Source of the DNA: Peribacillus frigoritolerans
GTDB lineage: Bacteria; Bacillota; Bacilli; Bacillales; DSM-1321
Assembly: GCF_030676415.1 (NCBI RefSeq)
Contig: NZ_JAUUTW010000004.1
Coordinates: 1 to 64,000, forward strand
Length of the DNA stretch: 64,000 bases
Reading direction: 5' to 3'
A model generated the notes under the pieces. That model saw only the letters and a list, made by a program, of their open reading frames with translations, did no database searches and had not been told where the DNA came from. A program made the translations under genes and the position numbers. Shown one piece after another: positions 1 through 8,190 of this stretch (its first letter is position 1; each line of letters starts with the position of its first letter).

Positions 1-2
1 AT

Positions 3-125
3 GCAGTGGCAACCGTCGGGGCCAATAACACTTCCCTTAAAGGTCTGCCGGCTACATTGATGAAAGAAGCAAGTAATGTTCGCTATCTATCACACATCAA
101 AGCCCTATTCAGCTTGGCTTATTAA
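3..125 (+). CDS. 3' end of an unidentified gene (partial)
   Basis: An open frame enters from the left edge and encodes 40 residues ending ...HIKALFSLAY before TAA at 123-125. I do not recognise the family. It is called as a gene end because the frame is open from the edge and a strong hairpin with a T-run follows 30 bases after the stop. It converges with the PTS operon. It could also be a chance open frame. Confidence 0.4.
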   Translation, partial: AVATVGANNTSLKGLPATLMKEASNVRYLSHIKALFSLAY

Positions 126-155
126 TTTTAGGATAAAGCACTCATTAAATTTAAA

Positions 156-190
156 AGGACCATTCATCATTTGATGAATGGTCCTCTTTT
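156..190. terminator. Rho-independent terminator (bidirectional)
   Basis: A perfect 14-bp stem (156-169 with 172-185) has a 2-base loop, a T-run on the right and A-rich sequence on the left. It lies between the converging partial gene and the last gene of the PTS operon and can serve both. Confidence 0.8.
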
Positions 191-216
191 GTATTAAAGG
201 GCTATATTTAAAGAAA

Positions 217-948
217 TCAAATCTTAACTTGGTTGATGCTGAATCTAAGGAAAAATCCCTCAGGTAATTTTGCATTTGTCAAAATCCGGGTTTCTTTTAA
301 TCGTTTATCATTATAAGAGGAGACTTCCATCAATTCTTCATCCATATAAGCAGGATGGGTCATGATCTCCACGCTCGCCCCATCCATTACCCTCCCCTTC
401 AAGCCTTGAAAGTAATCTTCAACCACCATTTCTCCATAAAAATCATCCAGGAATACATCTGTAACGGTTTGAATCCCAGCGAGGTGCCTTCCGGTATTAC
501 GCACTGGCAATCCGTAAATATCAGACAGCTTTTTTATAACAGGTAGAAATGCTGTGATCCCGTGTACATGATGATGGCTGTCGAAATGAGTCGGAAATAA
601 ACCAAATTCCAAGAATCTTTCGATTTGTGCTGACCACTCCCTCTCCAATTCGCTCAAGGAAATACCGGCAGGATCCCCATATACTAACCCTTGCTTCTTA
701 AAGAAACCAGATTCGTCAACTAAACTCGGAACATCACTCAACAAAGGCTTTCCCCATGTCAGCACTAAGTGTATACCTACCTTCAACGACGGTGTCTTCT
801 TTGCGATTTCAATCGCATGCTCCGTTGCTTTCGCATTCATCATGACTGTTGCCGAATTGACAATTCCATATTTATGGCTATCCAAAATCCCATAATTCAC
901 CGCTTTAGTTAACCCGAAATCATCTGCATTTACAAGGACTTCAATCAT
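217..948 (-). CDS. chbG: ChbG/YdjC-type carbohydrate deacetylase
   Basis: A 243-residue protein of the YdjC/ChbG fold. The N-terminus carries the metal-binding pair NADDFGLT (residues 7-14); the conserved histidine stretch GIHLVLTWG is near residue 60 and FDSHHHVHG near 125. In E. coli, ChbG removes one acetyl group from chitobiose (and chitobiose-6-phosphate), which the GH4 enzyme needs before it can cleave. The start codon overlaps the stop of the GH4 gene by 4 bases, so translation is probably coupled. It is the last gene of the operon and is followed by a terminator. The family also contains proteins of unknown substrate, so the exact sugar is inferred from context. Confidence 0.85.
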   Translation of the reverse strand: MIEVLVNADDFGLTKAVNYGILDSHKYGIVNSATVMMNAKATEHAIEIAKKTPSLKVGIHLVLTWGKPLLSDVPSLVDESGFFKKQGLVYGDPAGISLSELEREWSAQIERFLEFGLFPTHFDSHHHVHGITAFLPVIKKLSDIYGLPVRNTGRHLAGIQTVTDVFLDDFYGEMVVEDYFQGLKGRVMDGASVEIMTHPAYMDEELMEVSSYNDKRLKETRILTNAKLPEGFFLRFSINQVKI

Positions 949-2288
949 GATAAATTATCCTGCAACTCCTTTTTTTCAAAAAACTGCGGCAGATAATCTT
1001 TATGTGCCTCCAGCATTTCGTCTAAGATAAGTTTTGCAACCCGGTCACTTGGAACGAGTGGATTGATCGTCATGGCAAGCAAAGCAGTATCATAGTCCCC
1101 TGAAATTGCAGCTTCGATGGCTACCCTTTCAAAGGATTTGATTTGCTGAATTAATCCGCGGACAGCGACAGGAAGCTCCCCTACATTGATTGGCTTAGGA
1201 CCATCCTTGGTTATCACACAACTGGTTTCAATCGCCGAGCCGTAAGGGATGCCTTCAATCGCACCATGGTTGACGGTATTCACCGCTTGAATATCCCGCT
1301 TATCCGTATGCATCGAGCAAATCAACCGCACAGCCGCATCACTGTAGTACGCACCTCCGCGCTCTTCAAGCTGAGGGGGCTTGATAGCCAGATCCTGGTC
1401 TTTATATAGCTCGAATAAACCTGCTTCAAGTCTTTGAACGACCTCTGCACGAGTTTCCCCTTTTTCCGCATCCTTCAATTCTTGGGCCAGCACATCTCCT
1501 GTTTTATAATAGTAGTTGTGGTATGGACACGGAAACAGGTTTAACGCTCTAAGGAATTCCGGCTCCCAGCCCATTGCATGGATATTCTTCATCGTGACAG
1601 CTTTAGCTGGATCTGTAATCAAATGGATGATTTGATCTTTGACACTCTCGCCATCAACGAATACATCCAAGCCGTAAACCATATGATTCAAGCCAGCAAA
1701 GTCGATCCGGACTCTTGAAGGGTCTACATCCATCAAATCCGCAACTCCTCTTTCCATACCAATCGGTACATTGCAAAGGCCGATGATTTTGGAAATAGTA
1801 CTATGACGCAGAACTGCTTCCGTTACCATTCCTGCCGGATTCGTGAAGTTAATCAGCCAAGCTTCCGGACATAATTCCTCCATTTCATGAGCAATATCCA
1901 GAATGACGGGAATCGTTCTAAAAGCCTTGAAAAGCCCGCCTGGTCCATTCGTCTCCTGTCCGATCACTCCGTATTTCAATGGAATCTTTTCATCAAGCGC
2001 CCTTGCTGCGAGCTGGCCAACCCGCAGCTGGGTTGTTACATAATCAGCGCCTTTAAGCGCTTTCTTTCTATCTAGCGTGAGATGGACATCAATATTCACA
2101 CCAGCCTTTTCAATCATCCTTCTTGCCAAATTCCCGACAATTTCAAGCTTTTCCTTTCCCGCTTCGATGTCCACAAGCCAAATTTCACTCACGGGAAGTT
2201 CTTCATGATATTTAATGAAGCCTTCGATCAGTTCAGGCGTATAACTCGAACCTCCGCCAATCGTGACAATCTTCAGCCCCTTGCTCAT
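945..2288 (-). CDS. chbF: Family 4 glycoside hydrolase (6-phospho-beta-glucosidase / ChbF type)
   Basis: A 447-residue GH4 enzyme. The N-terminal Rossmann motif VTIGGGSSYTPEL (residues 8-20) binds NAD. NFTNPAGMVTEA near 147, GLCNVPIG near 170 and GLNHMVYGLDVF near 198 are the family NAD, metal and catalytic regions. GH4 enzymes hydrolyse 6-phosphorylated disaccharides by an oxidation-elimination mechanism that needs NAD and a divalent metal. It overlaps the IIA gene upstream and the deacetylase gene downstream by 4 bases each. B. subtilis LicH (lichenan oligosaccharides) and E. coli ChbF (chitobiose) are both relatives; the ChbG neighbour favours the second. Confidence 0.9.
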   Translation of the reverse strand: MSKGLKIVTIGGGSSYTPELIEGFIKYHEELPVSEIWLVDIEAGKEKLEIVGNLARRMIEKAGVNIDVHLTLDRKKALKGADYVTTQLRVGQLAARALDEKIPLKYGVIGQETNGPGGLFKAFRTIPVILDIAHEMEELCPEAWLINFTNPAGMVTEAVLRHSTISKIIGLCNVPIGMERGVADLMDVDPSRVRIDFAGLNHMVYGLDVFVDGESVKDQIIHLITDPAKAVTMKNIHAMGWEPEFLRALNLFPCPYHNYYYKTGDVLAQELKDAEKGETRAEVVQRLEAGLFELYKDQDLAIKPPQLEERGGAYYSDAAVRLICSMHTDKRDIQAVNTVNHGAIEGIPYGSAIETSCVITKDGPKPINVGELPVAVRGLIQQIKSFERVAIEAAISGDYDTALLAMTINPLVPSDRVAKLILDEMLEAHKDYLPQFFEKKELQDNLS

Positions 2289-2638
2289 TCAGCAGTCCTC
2301 TCCTTCACAGCATCTGCATGTAAGAATTCTTCGCGTAGATCAATCATTTCAATTGCAAGATCCTTTAAAGTCATCGCTGTCATTAAATGATCTTGGGCAT
2401 GCACCAGGATAATGGGTAGATTAAAATGGTCCCCGCCCGCCTCAGCATGGATTAATTGGGTTTGGTATTTATGGGCTTGCAATAATTCCGTTTCGGCCTC
2501 GGCTATTTTCACGCGAGCAGAATCAAAATTCCTTTTCTTTGCTTCCTGCATCGCTTCCATTGCAAAGCTTCTCGCATTCCCGCTATATAAAATCAATTGA
2601 AAGGATAGTTGGTATAATTCTTCTTTTTCCATTTTCAT
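2285..2638 (-). CDS. chbA: PTS lactose/cellobiose-family EIIA component
   Basis: About 117 residues, the usual size of the lactose/cellobiose IIA domain. The phosphorylation site lies in VHAQDHLMTA around residue 80; the first histidine there is the expected phosphate acceptor from HPr. The protein is predicted to be all helical and works as a trimer in the cytoplasm, passing phosphate to IIB. The start is uncertain: a GTG at 2641 and ATGs at 2638 and 2632 lie close together and no strong ribosome site separates them. I chose the first ATG. It sits 10 bases behind the IIC stop and overlaps chbF by 4 bases. Confidence 0.9.
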   Translation of the reverse strand: MKMEKEELYQLSFQLILYSGNARSFAMEAMQEAKKRNFDSARVKIAEAETELLQAHKYQTQLIHAEAGGDHFNLPIILVHAQDHLMTAMTLKDLAIEMIDLREEFLHADAVKERTAE

Positions 2639-2648
2639 CACTACTTTC

Positions 2649-3998
2649 TTAAACGCTTAGCGTTTCTGAATCTTTTGTAAGCTCTGCTTTATTTTTGGTG
2701 TCTATCTTCACTTGGGCATAAACGAATGGTAAATAAATCGCTGTTGAAATGACTAAGTTGATTGCAGCCAAGACCGCTCCAGACACATGCCCGCCTGTGG
2801 CCAGGAATCCACCCACAATCGGAGGGGTAACCCATGGAATCTTAGCAACGATCGGGAAAACCATTCCGCTGCTTACCGCAATATAAGATATCACCGTTGT
2901 AATTACCGGGCCGAGAACAAATGGGATGAACCACATTGGATTCAGAACGATAGGCAATCCGAAAAGAATGGGTTCGTTAATCTGGAACACTCCTGGTGCC
3001 CCTCCAAGTGCAATCATCTGTTTATACCGTTTCCGACCGGCAATGATCATTGCAATGATAAGGCCCAGTGTTGCACCAGATCCGCCTAAATAAACAAATG
3101 CATCCAGGAAAGAACCTGCCAATACCCCGTATTGGTCCATGTCTTTGACGCCTTTTGCATATAAATCGATATTTTTCACTCCCGAACTTTCAAAAAGCGG
3201 TGTCGTTATCCCGCCAAGGATATTGGGTCCATGTAAACCGATCATCCATAATAAATGAACAAGAAATACTAGTAAAATTGCGAATGGCAATGAATCTACT
3301 GCACTTTGTAATGGAGATACAATCACTTTACTCAACCAGTCATTCAGTACCTGCCCATCCGTAGCTTTACGGAAGAGCAGTCCGAATACACCAGCGATAA
3401 AGATCGTCGCCATACCCGGCACTAATTTTGCAAATGAACGGGCTACCGCTGGAGGTACTCCATCAGGAAGCTTGATGACTAAATATTTCACTCGGGAAAG
3501 TCTCACAAAGATTTCAGTGGCAATTAAGGCAACGACAATTCCTGTAAATAGGGCTGTAGCATTAAAATAGTTCACGCTTACAAACCCCCATGCCCCGCCT
3601 GTTACATCCTTATCATCGATTGTTAAAGTGACATTTCCGATTTGAGGCAATAATAAAAAGAAACAGGCTGCTGAAACAAGCATCGCTTCAAAACCATCGT
3701 CACCGTATGATCGTGCCAATTTATACGAGATGCCGAATACAGCGAAAACCGTCATGAATGCAAAGGTTCCAAACCAAATATCACCGCCCAGCGTATTCCA
3801 TGCAGGACCGAAGATAGCCTCCATCATTCTTCCATAAGGCTTGATGACTTGCCCGAGATTATTAAACAGGACGGCGAATGACCCAATCATTGTAATCGCT
3901 ATCATTCCAATCAATGCGTCACGAATCGCAAGCAAATGCCGGTTATTCCCTACCTTTACCGCCCCAGGCATAATATACTTATCAATAAAAGTCATCAT
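2649..3998 (-). CDS. chbC: PTS lactose/cellobiose-family EIIC permease
   Basis: A 449-residue integral membrane protein with about ten hydrophobic segments, the size and layout of the cellobiose IIC family (CelB, LicC, ChbC). LHGPNILGG near residue 255 and FQINEPILFGLPIVLNP near 340 are the conserved substrate-translocation signatures; the Glu of NEPILFG is the family's key residue. It imports the disaccharide while IIB phosphorylates it. It starts 4 bases after the IIB stop, with an AAGGAG ribosome site, and precedes the IIA gene. Substrate is not readable from sequence alone. Confidence 0.92.
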   Translation of the reverse strand: MMTFIDKYIMPGAVKVGNNRHLLAIRDALIGMIAITMIGSFAVLFNNLGQVIKPYGRMMEAIFGPAWNTLGGDIWFGTFAFMTVFAVFGISYKLARSYGDDGFEAMLVSAACFFLLLPQIGNVTLTIDDKDVTGGAWGFVSVNYFNATALFTGIVVALIATEIFVRLSRVKYLVIKLPDGVPPAVARSFAKLVPGMATIFIAGVFGLLFRKATDGQVLNDWLSKVIVSPLQSAVDSLPFAILLVFLVHLLWMIGLHGPNILGGITTPLFESSGVKNIDLYAKGVKDMDQYGVLAGSFLDAFVYLGGSGATLGLIIAMIIAGRKRYKQMIALGGAPGVFQINEPILFGLPIVLNPMWFIPFVLGPVITTVISYIAVSSGMVFPIVAKIPWVTPPIVGGFLATGGHVSGAVLAAINLVISTAIYLPFVYAQVKIDTKNKAELTKDSETLSV

Positions 3999-4002
3999 AT
4001 CC

Positions 4003-4311
4003 TTATTCTCCTTTTATTAAAGTAGTGGCTTGTTTTAGCACTTCTTCACCATTACATAGTCCATAGAACATTGGATTGATGGTTGCGACTGGAATTCCCT
4101 TTTCTGCCCCCGCTTCCTGTAACTTGGAAAGAAGATATCTAACCTGCGGACCTAATAAAATCACATCAGCCTTGTCTATTTCATTGTTCACTTCTGTAGA
4201 ACCCACAGCCCATATATGACATTCTATCCCTTGTTTTTTAGCGCTTTCCTCCATCTTTGTAACTAATAAACTAGTAGACATCCCTGCAGAACAACATAAT
4301 AAGATATTCAT
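4003..4311 (-). CDS. chbB: PTS lactose/cellobiose-family EIIB component
   Basis: A 102-residue cytoplasmic IIB protein. The phosphocysteine loop is [12 protein letters not shown] at residues 5-16, which is diagnostic; either of the two adjacent cysteines is the phosphate carrier, the second by family alignment. It takes phosphate from IIA and gives it to the sugar carried by IIC. It is the first gene of the operon and has a strong AAGGGGGG ribosome site. Gene order IIB-IIC-IIA-GH4-ChbG matches E. coli chbBCA(R)FG with the internal regulator gene missing. Confidence 0.92.
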   Translation of the reverse strand: MNILLCCSAGMSTSLLVTKMEESAKKQGIECHIWAVGSTEVNNEIDKADVILLGPQVRYLLSKLQEAGAEKGIPVATINPMFYGLCNGEEVLKQATTLIKGE

Positions 4312-4455
4312 TGAAATTACCCCCCTTTTAATGATTGATTATTCAGTATTCTCAAGTAAGACTTAAACGCATTTTTATAATAGTCGATGTTACTTTGTTT
4401 TATCACTTCCCTTGAAAGGCTATATGAAATGGGTATTATTACCTCCATACATACA

Positions 4456-4467
4456 TTGTAGTTACAA
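4456..4467. promoter_or_regulatory. Candidate GntR operator, copy 1
   Basis: TTGTAGTTACAA is a 5-2-5 inverted repeat in the divergent gap between the PTS operon and the GntR gene. A near copy in the other orientation lies 41 bp away, centre to centre. Assignment to the neighbouring GntR protein is by position. Confidence 0.6.
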
Positions 4468-4496
4468 ATCAAAAAAATATCAACACAATTTTTAAT

Positions 4497-4508
4497 TTGT
4501 TACTACAA
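4497..4508. promoter_or_regulatory. Candidate GntR operator, copy 2
   Basis: TTGTTACTACAA sits inside the perfect repeat ATTTGT-4-ACAAAT (4495-4510) and differs by one base from the reverse complement of copy 1. The 41-bp distance is close to four helical turns, so two dimers could sit on one face of the DNA. Confidence 0.6.
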
Positions 4509-4590
4509 ATTTGTGAATTAAAGTTGATTATTGAACTTATCCGAGATAATCTATATGTATATATTGGGAATGAACATAGGAGGAATCACT

Positions 4591-5316
4591 GTGGAGACCA
4601 TGAATAAAGAAGCGGCATTGCATTCCATAGTTAAGGAATCGATTATCGATCTCATAAAAAATGGCGAATATCAAACAAATACAAAATTACCGACTGAGGC
4701 CGAATTTTGTAAAATCTACGGAGTAAGCAGGACAACAGTTCGCACGGCCTTGCAGCAATTGAACGTCGAAGGCTATATCTACCGTGTTCAAGGCAAAGGT
4801 ACTTTCGTTTCAGAGAATAAAGTGAAGCAATTTCTTACAAGCACGGTTGAAAAGTTCTCTGAGCAAGTCACGATGCAAGGAAAAAACCCTTCTACAAAGG
4901 TCATTAGCTTAAAAGTGATTGAAGCAAATGCTACACTTGCCAAGCTTTTCAAACAAAATATTGGAGACCCCGTAAACAAACTGGAACGGATACGTTACGT
5001 AAACGACATCCCCCTTCAATATGAAATTGCCTTTCTCCCTTGGTATAAAACACCCGGGCTTAATATCGAAGCCTGTGAAAAATCACTCTTTAAAGTACTT
5101 GAAACACAATTCAATTTAAAAGTAAAAAAAACGGTCGAACACTTGGAGTTTTCACTTGCCGACGATTCCATTTCTGATAAATTGGATGTACCGAACGGTT
5201 CACCTTGTTTTTCCTTGGAAACTTACACATATGAGAATGATGGATCGGTCATTGAATTCTCTAAAACTCTCTTTAGAGGCGATCGTGCACACTTTGTCAT
5301 CGAGCGGAACTATTGA
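4591..5316 (+). CDS. GntR-family (HutC/UTRA) transcriptional regulator of the PTS operon
   Basis: A 241-residue regulator when started at GTG 4591. AGGAGG at 4578-4583 lies 7 bases before this GTG, which decides against the ATG at 4531 (no ribosome site) and the ATG at 4600 (16 bases away). Residues ~10-75 form a winged helix-turn-helix with the GntR signature YGVSRTTVRTALQQL and the wing YRVQGKGTFV. Residues ~95-235 form a UTRA effector domain of the kind that binds phosphosugars or amino sugars. It is divergent from the PTS operon across two palindromes, so it is probably its repressor, released by a sugar phosphate. The inducer is unknown. Confidence 0.88.
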   Translation: METMNKEAALHSIVKESIIDLIKNGEYQTNTKLPTEAEFCKIYGVSRTTVRTALQQLNVEGYIYRVQGKGTFVSENKVKQFLTSTVEKFSEQVTMQGKNPSTKVISLKVIEANATLAKLFKQNIGDPVNKLERIRYVNDIPLQYEIAFLPWYKTPGLNIEACEKSLFKVLETQFNLKVKKTVEHLEFSLADDSISDKLDVPNGSPCFSLETYTYENDGSVIEFSKTLFRGDRAHFVIERNY

Positions 5317-5336
5317 TTTTTGATAGATAAAAAAAT

Positions 5337-5370
5337 GGGATGCCTTATTAATTAAGGTATCCCCTTTTTG
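5337..5370 (+). terminator. Rho-independent terminator after the GntR gene
   Basis: An 11-bp stem (GGGATGCCTTA, 5337-5347, with 5353-5363, one G-T pair) is followed by CTTTTTG. It lies 20 bases after the stop of the regulator. Confidence 0.8.
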
Positions 5371-5392
5371 TGTGTACTTTTATACGGCATTC

Positions 5393-5662
5393 TAGTTCGG
5401 AAGGCTCTCACATCGAACCATGATTTGAAAACTTGGTTATCCTTCATGGTTTACTTTTTTATGGATGGAATCCTCATTGGATTGAAGAAATTTGCCGACA
5501 CTCCTGCCGAATAACTGGCTGGACGAGACCCCACAGACGCTTGCTTTGATGCGGCTTGGCGGACAGTCGGCGGATAGGGAGCGGATTTCTGAAATCAACT
5601 GGAATGTTTTTTCAAAAAAAACTCTAGGCAAACTGGCTTTTCTCCGAATTTGACTACAGTCT
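5393..5662. repeat. ~270-bp intergenic repeat, copy 1
   Basis: The unit begins with a ...GGAAGGCTCTCAC... segment and ends ...TTTGACTACAGTCT. It is nearly identical to copy 2 from GAAGAAATTTGCCGACACT (5483) onward. It has no transposase, and the short minus-strand frame inside it is not a plausible protein. The core resembles GC-rich intergenic repeats that recur in many Bacillaceae genomes (CTCCTG...CGAGACCCC...GGAAATCAAC); that resemblance is from memory. It may be a structured RNA or a non-autonomous mobile unit. Confidence 0.8.
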
Positions 5663-5691
5663 GGCGGTTTCATCAATTTGTCGACAAAAGG

Positions 5692-5973
5692 AGTTTCGGA
5701 ATGCTCTCACCCCGAATCATAATTATAAAAAAAGAAGACTTAGTTATCCTTTATGTTTTTCACTTTTTTATATGGATGAAACCATCACTAGATTGAAGAA
5801 ATTTGCCGACACTCCTGCCGAATAACTGGCTGGACGAGACCCCACAGACGCTTGCTTTGATGCGGCTTGGTGGACAGTCGCCGGAAAGGGAGCGGATTTC
5901 TGAAATCAACTGGAATGTTTTTTCAGAAAAAACTCTAGGCAAACTGGCTTTTCTCCGAATTTGACTACAGTCT
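5692..5973. repeat. ~280-bp intergenic repeat, copy 2
   Basis: This is a direct repeat of copy 1 about 300 bp downstream. The central ~180 bases differ at only a handful of positions, while the first ~90 bases are more diverged. It runs directly into a terminator hairpin at 5974. The spacer between copies is only ~29 bases, so the two are effectively in tandem. Confidence 0.8.
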
Positions 5974-6005
5974 AAGAGGCAATCATAACGATTGCCTCTT
6001 TTTGT
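5974..6005 (+). terminator. Rho-independent terminator
   Basis: AAGAGGCAATC (5974-5984) pairs with GATTGCCTCTT (5990-6000) and is followed by TTTG. It immediately follows repeat copy 2, so any transcript of the repeats would end here. Confidence 0.75.
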
Positions 6006-6087
6006 TGCGTTTCTGGATACAATTTCACATAATTACAAATACATTCATTATATGAGTAAAATTGACAAATATAGCATAATAACCTAA

Positions 6088-6101
6088 CCTAGTAGACTAG
6101 G
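6088..6101. promoter_or_regulatory. Inverted repeat upstream of asnO
   Basis: CCTAGTAGACTAGG is a perfect 6-2-6 palindrome 106 bases before the asnO start, shortly after a TTGACA (6062-6067). It could be an operator; no regulator is identified. No convincing -10 partner for the TTGACA was found. Confidence 0.35.
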
Positions 6102-6206
6102 GATATACTATTACTTAGATCGATATTCAACTTTATACCTATGTTATATCTCGATAAAAGTTACTAGGAAATCTCTTACTATTAAATTATTAGGCAGGTG
6201 GATTTT

Positions 6207-8090
6207 ATGTGCGGTTTTGTTGGATGTATTCAAGAATATCCGAAAGCCATAAATTCAAATATGAAAGAAACGATCAAGAAGATGAACACGATCATTACCC
6301 ATAGGGGTCCGGATGATGAAGGATATTTTTTTGATGATTTTGTGAATTTTGGATTTAGGAGATTAAGCATAATCGATATAGATAATGGTAACCAACCGCT
6401 TTCATATGAAAATGAAAGATATTGGATCATTTTTAATGGCGAAATCTATAATTACATTGAACTAAGGAAAGAACTCATTGATGAAGGATATGAGTTTACG
6501 ACAGATTCTGATACGGAAGTAATATTGGCTCTCTATAGCAGCAAAAAAGAGGAAACCGTCCAGAAATTGCGCGGCATGTTCGCTTTTGTCATTTGGGATA
6601 AAAGCGAACTAAAGCTTTTTGGTGCAAGGGACCACTTTGGAATCAAGCCTTTTTTCTATTGTGAGCAAGATGATGTTACTTACTTTGCATCAGAAAAAAA
6701 GAGTATTTTGACAGCAATGAATGAAGAGCTGGATGTGAATTCATTACAGCATTTTCTCAGTTTTCAATATGTTCCCGAACCATCCACCCTATCCAAAAAC
6801 ATTGAAAAGTTATTACCTGGGCATTACTTCACTAAAGAGCCCGGAAAGAAAATGGATATAAAAAGGTTCTGGAAACCTAGTTTTCACCCTTCCAATATAG
6901 AAGATTCAAAGGTCATGAAAGAAATACAAGAAACTCTGCTGGATTCCGTGAACGTCCATATGAGAAGTGATGTTCCGGTTGGATCTTTTCTATCAGGCGG
7001 GATTGATTCATCATTTATCTGCTCCATCGCAAAAGAGATTAACCCTAAAATCAAAACTTTTTCTGTTGGGTTCGAAAGAGATGGATATAGTGAAATAAAC
7101 GTTGCACAGGAAACAGCAGCCGCTCTACATGTAGAAAATATAAGTTATATCATAAGTCCTGAAGAATTCTTGGCAGAACTTCCGAAGATCATCTGGCATA
7201 TGGATGATCCTTTAGCAGACCCCGCTGCCGTTCCACTATATTTTGTCGCACGGGAAGCTAAAAAGCACGTCAAGGTCGCCTTGTCCGGTGAGGGGGCAGA
7301 TGAGTTATTCGGTGGATATAATATTTACCGGGAGCCCCATTCCCTGCGCATGTTTTCCTATTTACCAGCACCGTTGAACAAAGTGTTGAAGGCGCTTTCC
7401 TCTGTTTTGCCAGAAGGTGTTAGAGGAAAGAGTTTTATAGAGCGCGGAGTGATACCTTTAGAAAACCGATATATCGGAAACGCAAACATATTCGACGAGA
7501 AAGAGAAAAAACTTTTACTGGTGAATTATCTCAACGGTTTAGAAAATGAGAAAGTGACAAATCCCATCTATTCAAGTTCTTTAGGGTATGATCCTATTAC
7601 CCAAATGCAAAACATTGATATTCAAACTTGGCTAAAAGGCGATATTTTATTGAAGGCAGATAAAATGTCCATGGCGAATTCTTTAGAAGTGAGGGTTCCC
7701 TTTTTGGATAAATGCGTTTTCAATACAGCTTCAAAACTTAGTATGGATCAAAAGGTAAGAAATGGAACGACCAAATACATGCTCCGAAAAGCTGCCCGCG
7801 GGATAGTGCCGGAACATGTATGGAGCAGAAAGAAGCTAGGTTTTCCTGTTCCGATACGCCATTGGTTAAAGGAGGAATTATACGATTGGGCAGTAAGGTT
7901 AATCCAGGAAAGCCCGACTGACTATCTTTTTAACAAAGCGCAAATTATGAAATTACTTGAAAACCATGTAAATAATAAAGCGGACAACAGCCGGAAGCTC
8001 TGGACCATTTTAACTTTTATGATTTGGCATCAAATTTATATAGAAAAACAATATGAGCCCCAAAAGATTTTACAATATGCTGTCAATTGA
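6207..8090 (+). CDS. asnO: Glutamine-hydrolysing asparagine synthetase (AsnO-like)
   Basis: A 627-residue class B asparagine synthetase making asparagine from aspartate, ATP and glutamine. The start is fixed at ATG 6207 because the next codon must be the catalytic Cys2 (MCGFVGC), freed by Met removal; the GTG three codons earlier is rejected. The N-terminal glutaminase domain spans ~2-190 (THRGPDDEG, FNGEIYNY). The synthetase domain has the PP-loop SFLSGGIDSS near 264 and ALSGEGADELFGGYN near 365. Length and sequence resemble B. subtilis AsnO (614 aa), the paralogue used during sporulation, more than AsnH (747 aa). It stands alone between terminators. Confidence 0.9.
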   Translation: MCGFVGCIQEYPKAINSNMKETIKKMNTIITHRGPDDEGYFFDDFVNFGFRRLSIIDIDNGNQPLSYENERYWIIFNGEIYNYIELRKELIDEGYEFTTDSDTEVILALYSSKKEETVQKLRGMFAFVIWDKSELKLFGARDHFGIKPFFYCEQDDVTYFASEKKSILTAMNEELDVNSLQHFLSFQYVPEPSTLSKNIEKLLPGHYFTKEPGKKMDIKRFWKPSFHPSNIEDSKVMKEIQETLLDSVNVHMRSDVPVGSFLSGGIDSSFICSIAKEINPKIKTFSVGFERDGYSEINVAQETAAALHVENISYIISPEEFLAELPKIIWHMDDPLADPAAVPLYFVAREAKKHVKVALSGEGADELFGGYNIYREPHSLRMFSYLPAPLNKVLKALSSVLPEGVRGKSFIERGVIPLENRYIGNANIFDEKEKKLLLVNYLNGLENEKVTNPIYSSSLGYDPITQMQNIDIQTWLKGDILLKADKMSMANSLEVRVPFLDKCVFNTASKLSMDQKVRNGTTKYMLRKAARGIVPEHVWSRKKLGFPVPIRHWLKEELYDWAVRLIQESPTDYLFNKAQIMKLLENHVNNKADNSRKLWTILTFMIWHQIYIEKQYEPQKILQYAVN

Positions 8091-8114
8091 GCACCTTTAA
8101 TGGCTTCACTCATT

Positions 8115-8152
8115 GCACCTAAGCATCAATGAATGATTGCTTGGGTGCTTTT
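8115..8152. terminator. Rho-independent terminator (bidirectional)
   Basis: GCACCTAAGCA (8115-8125) pairs with TGCTTGGGTGC (8138-8148) and TTTT follows. It lies between the converging asnO and methyltransferase genes. Confidence 0.75.
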
Positions 8153-8190
8153 AATATTTACTTGATTATCACCCAAATATGAGTATCCAT

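Noticed and set aside
4312-4440. cre site in the PTS operon upstream region
   Set aside because: No sequence keeps the CG core with enough flanking matches.
5437-5942. Two minus-strand open frames (79 and 60 codons) with nearly the same protein sequence
   Set aside because: They arise because the repeat units are copies. There is no ribosome site and the protein looks like read-through of non-coding DNA.
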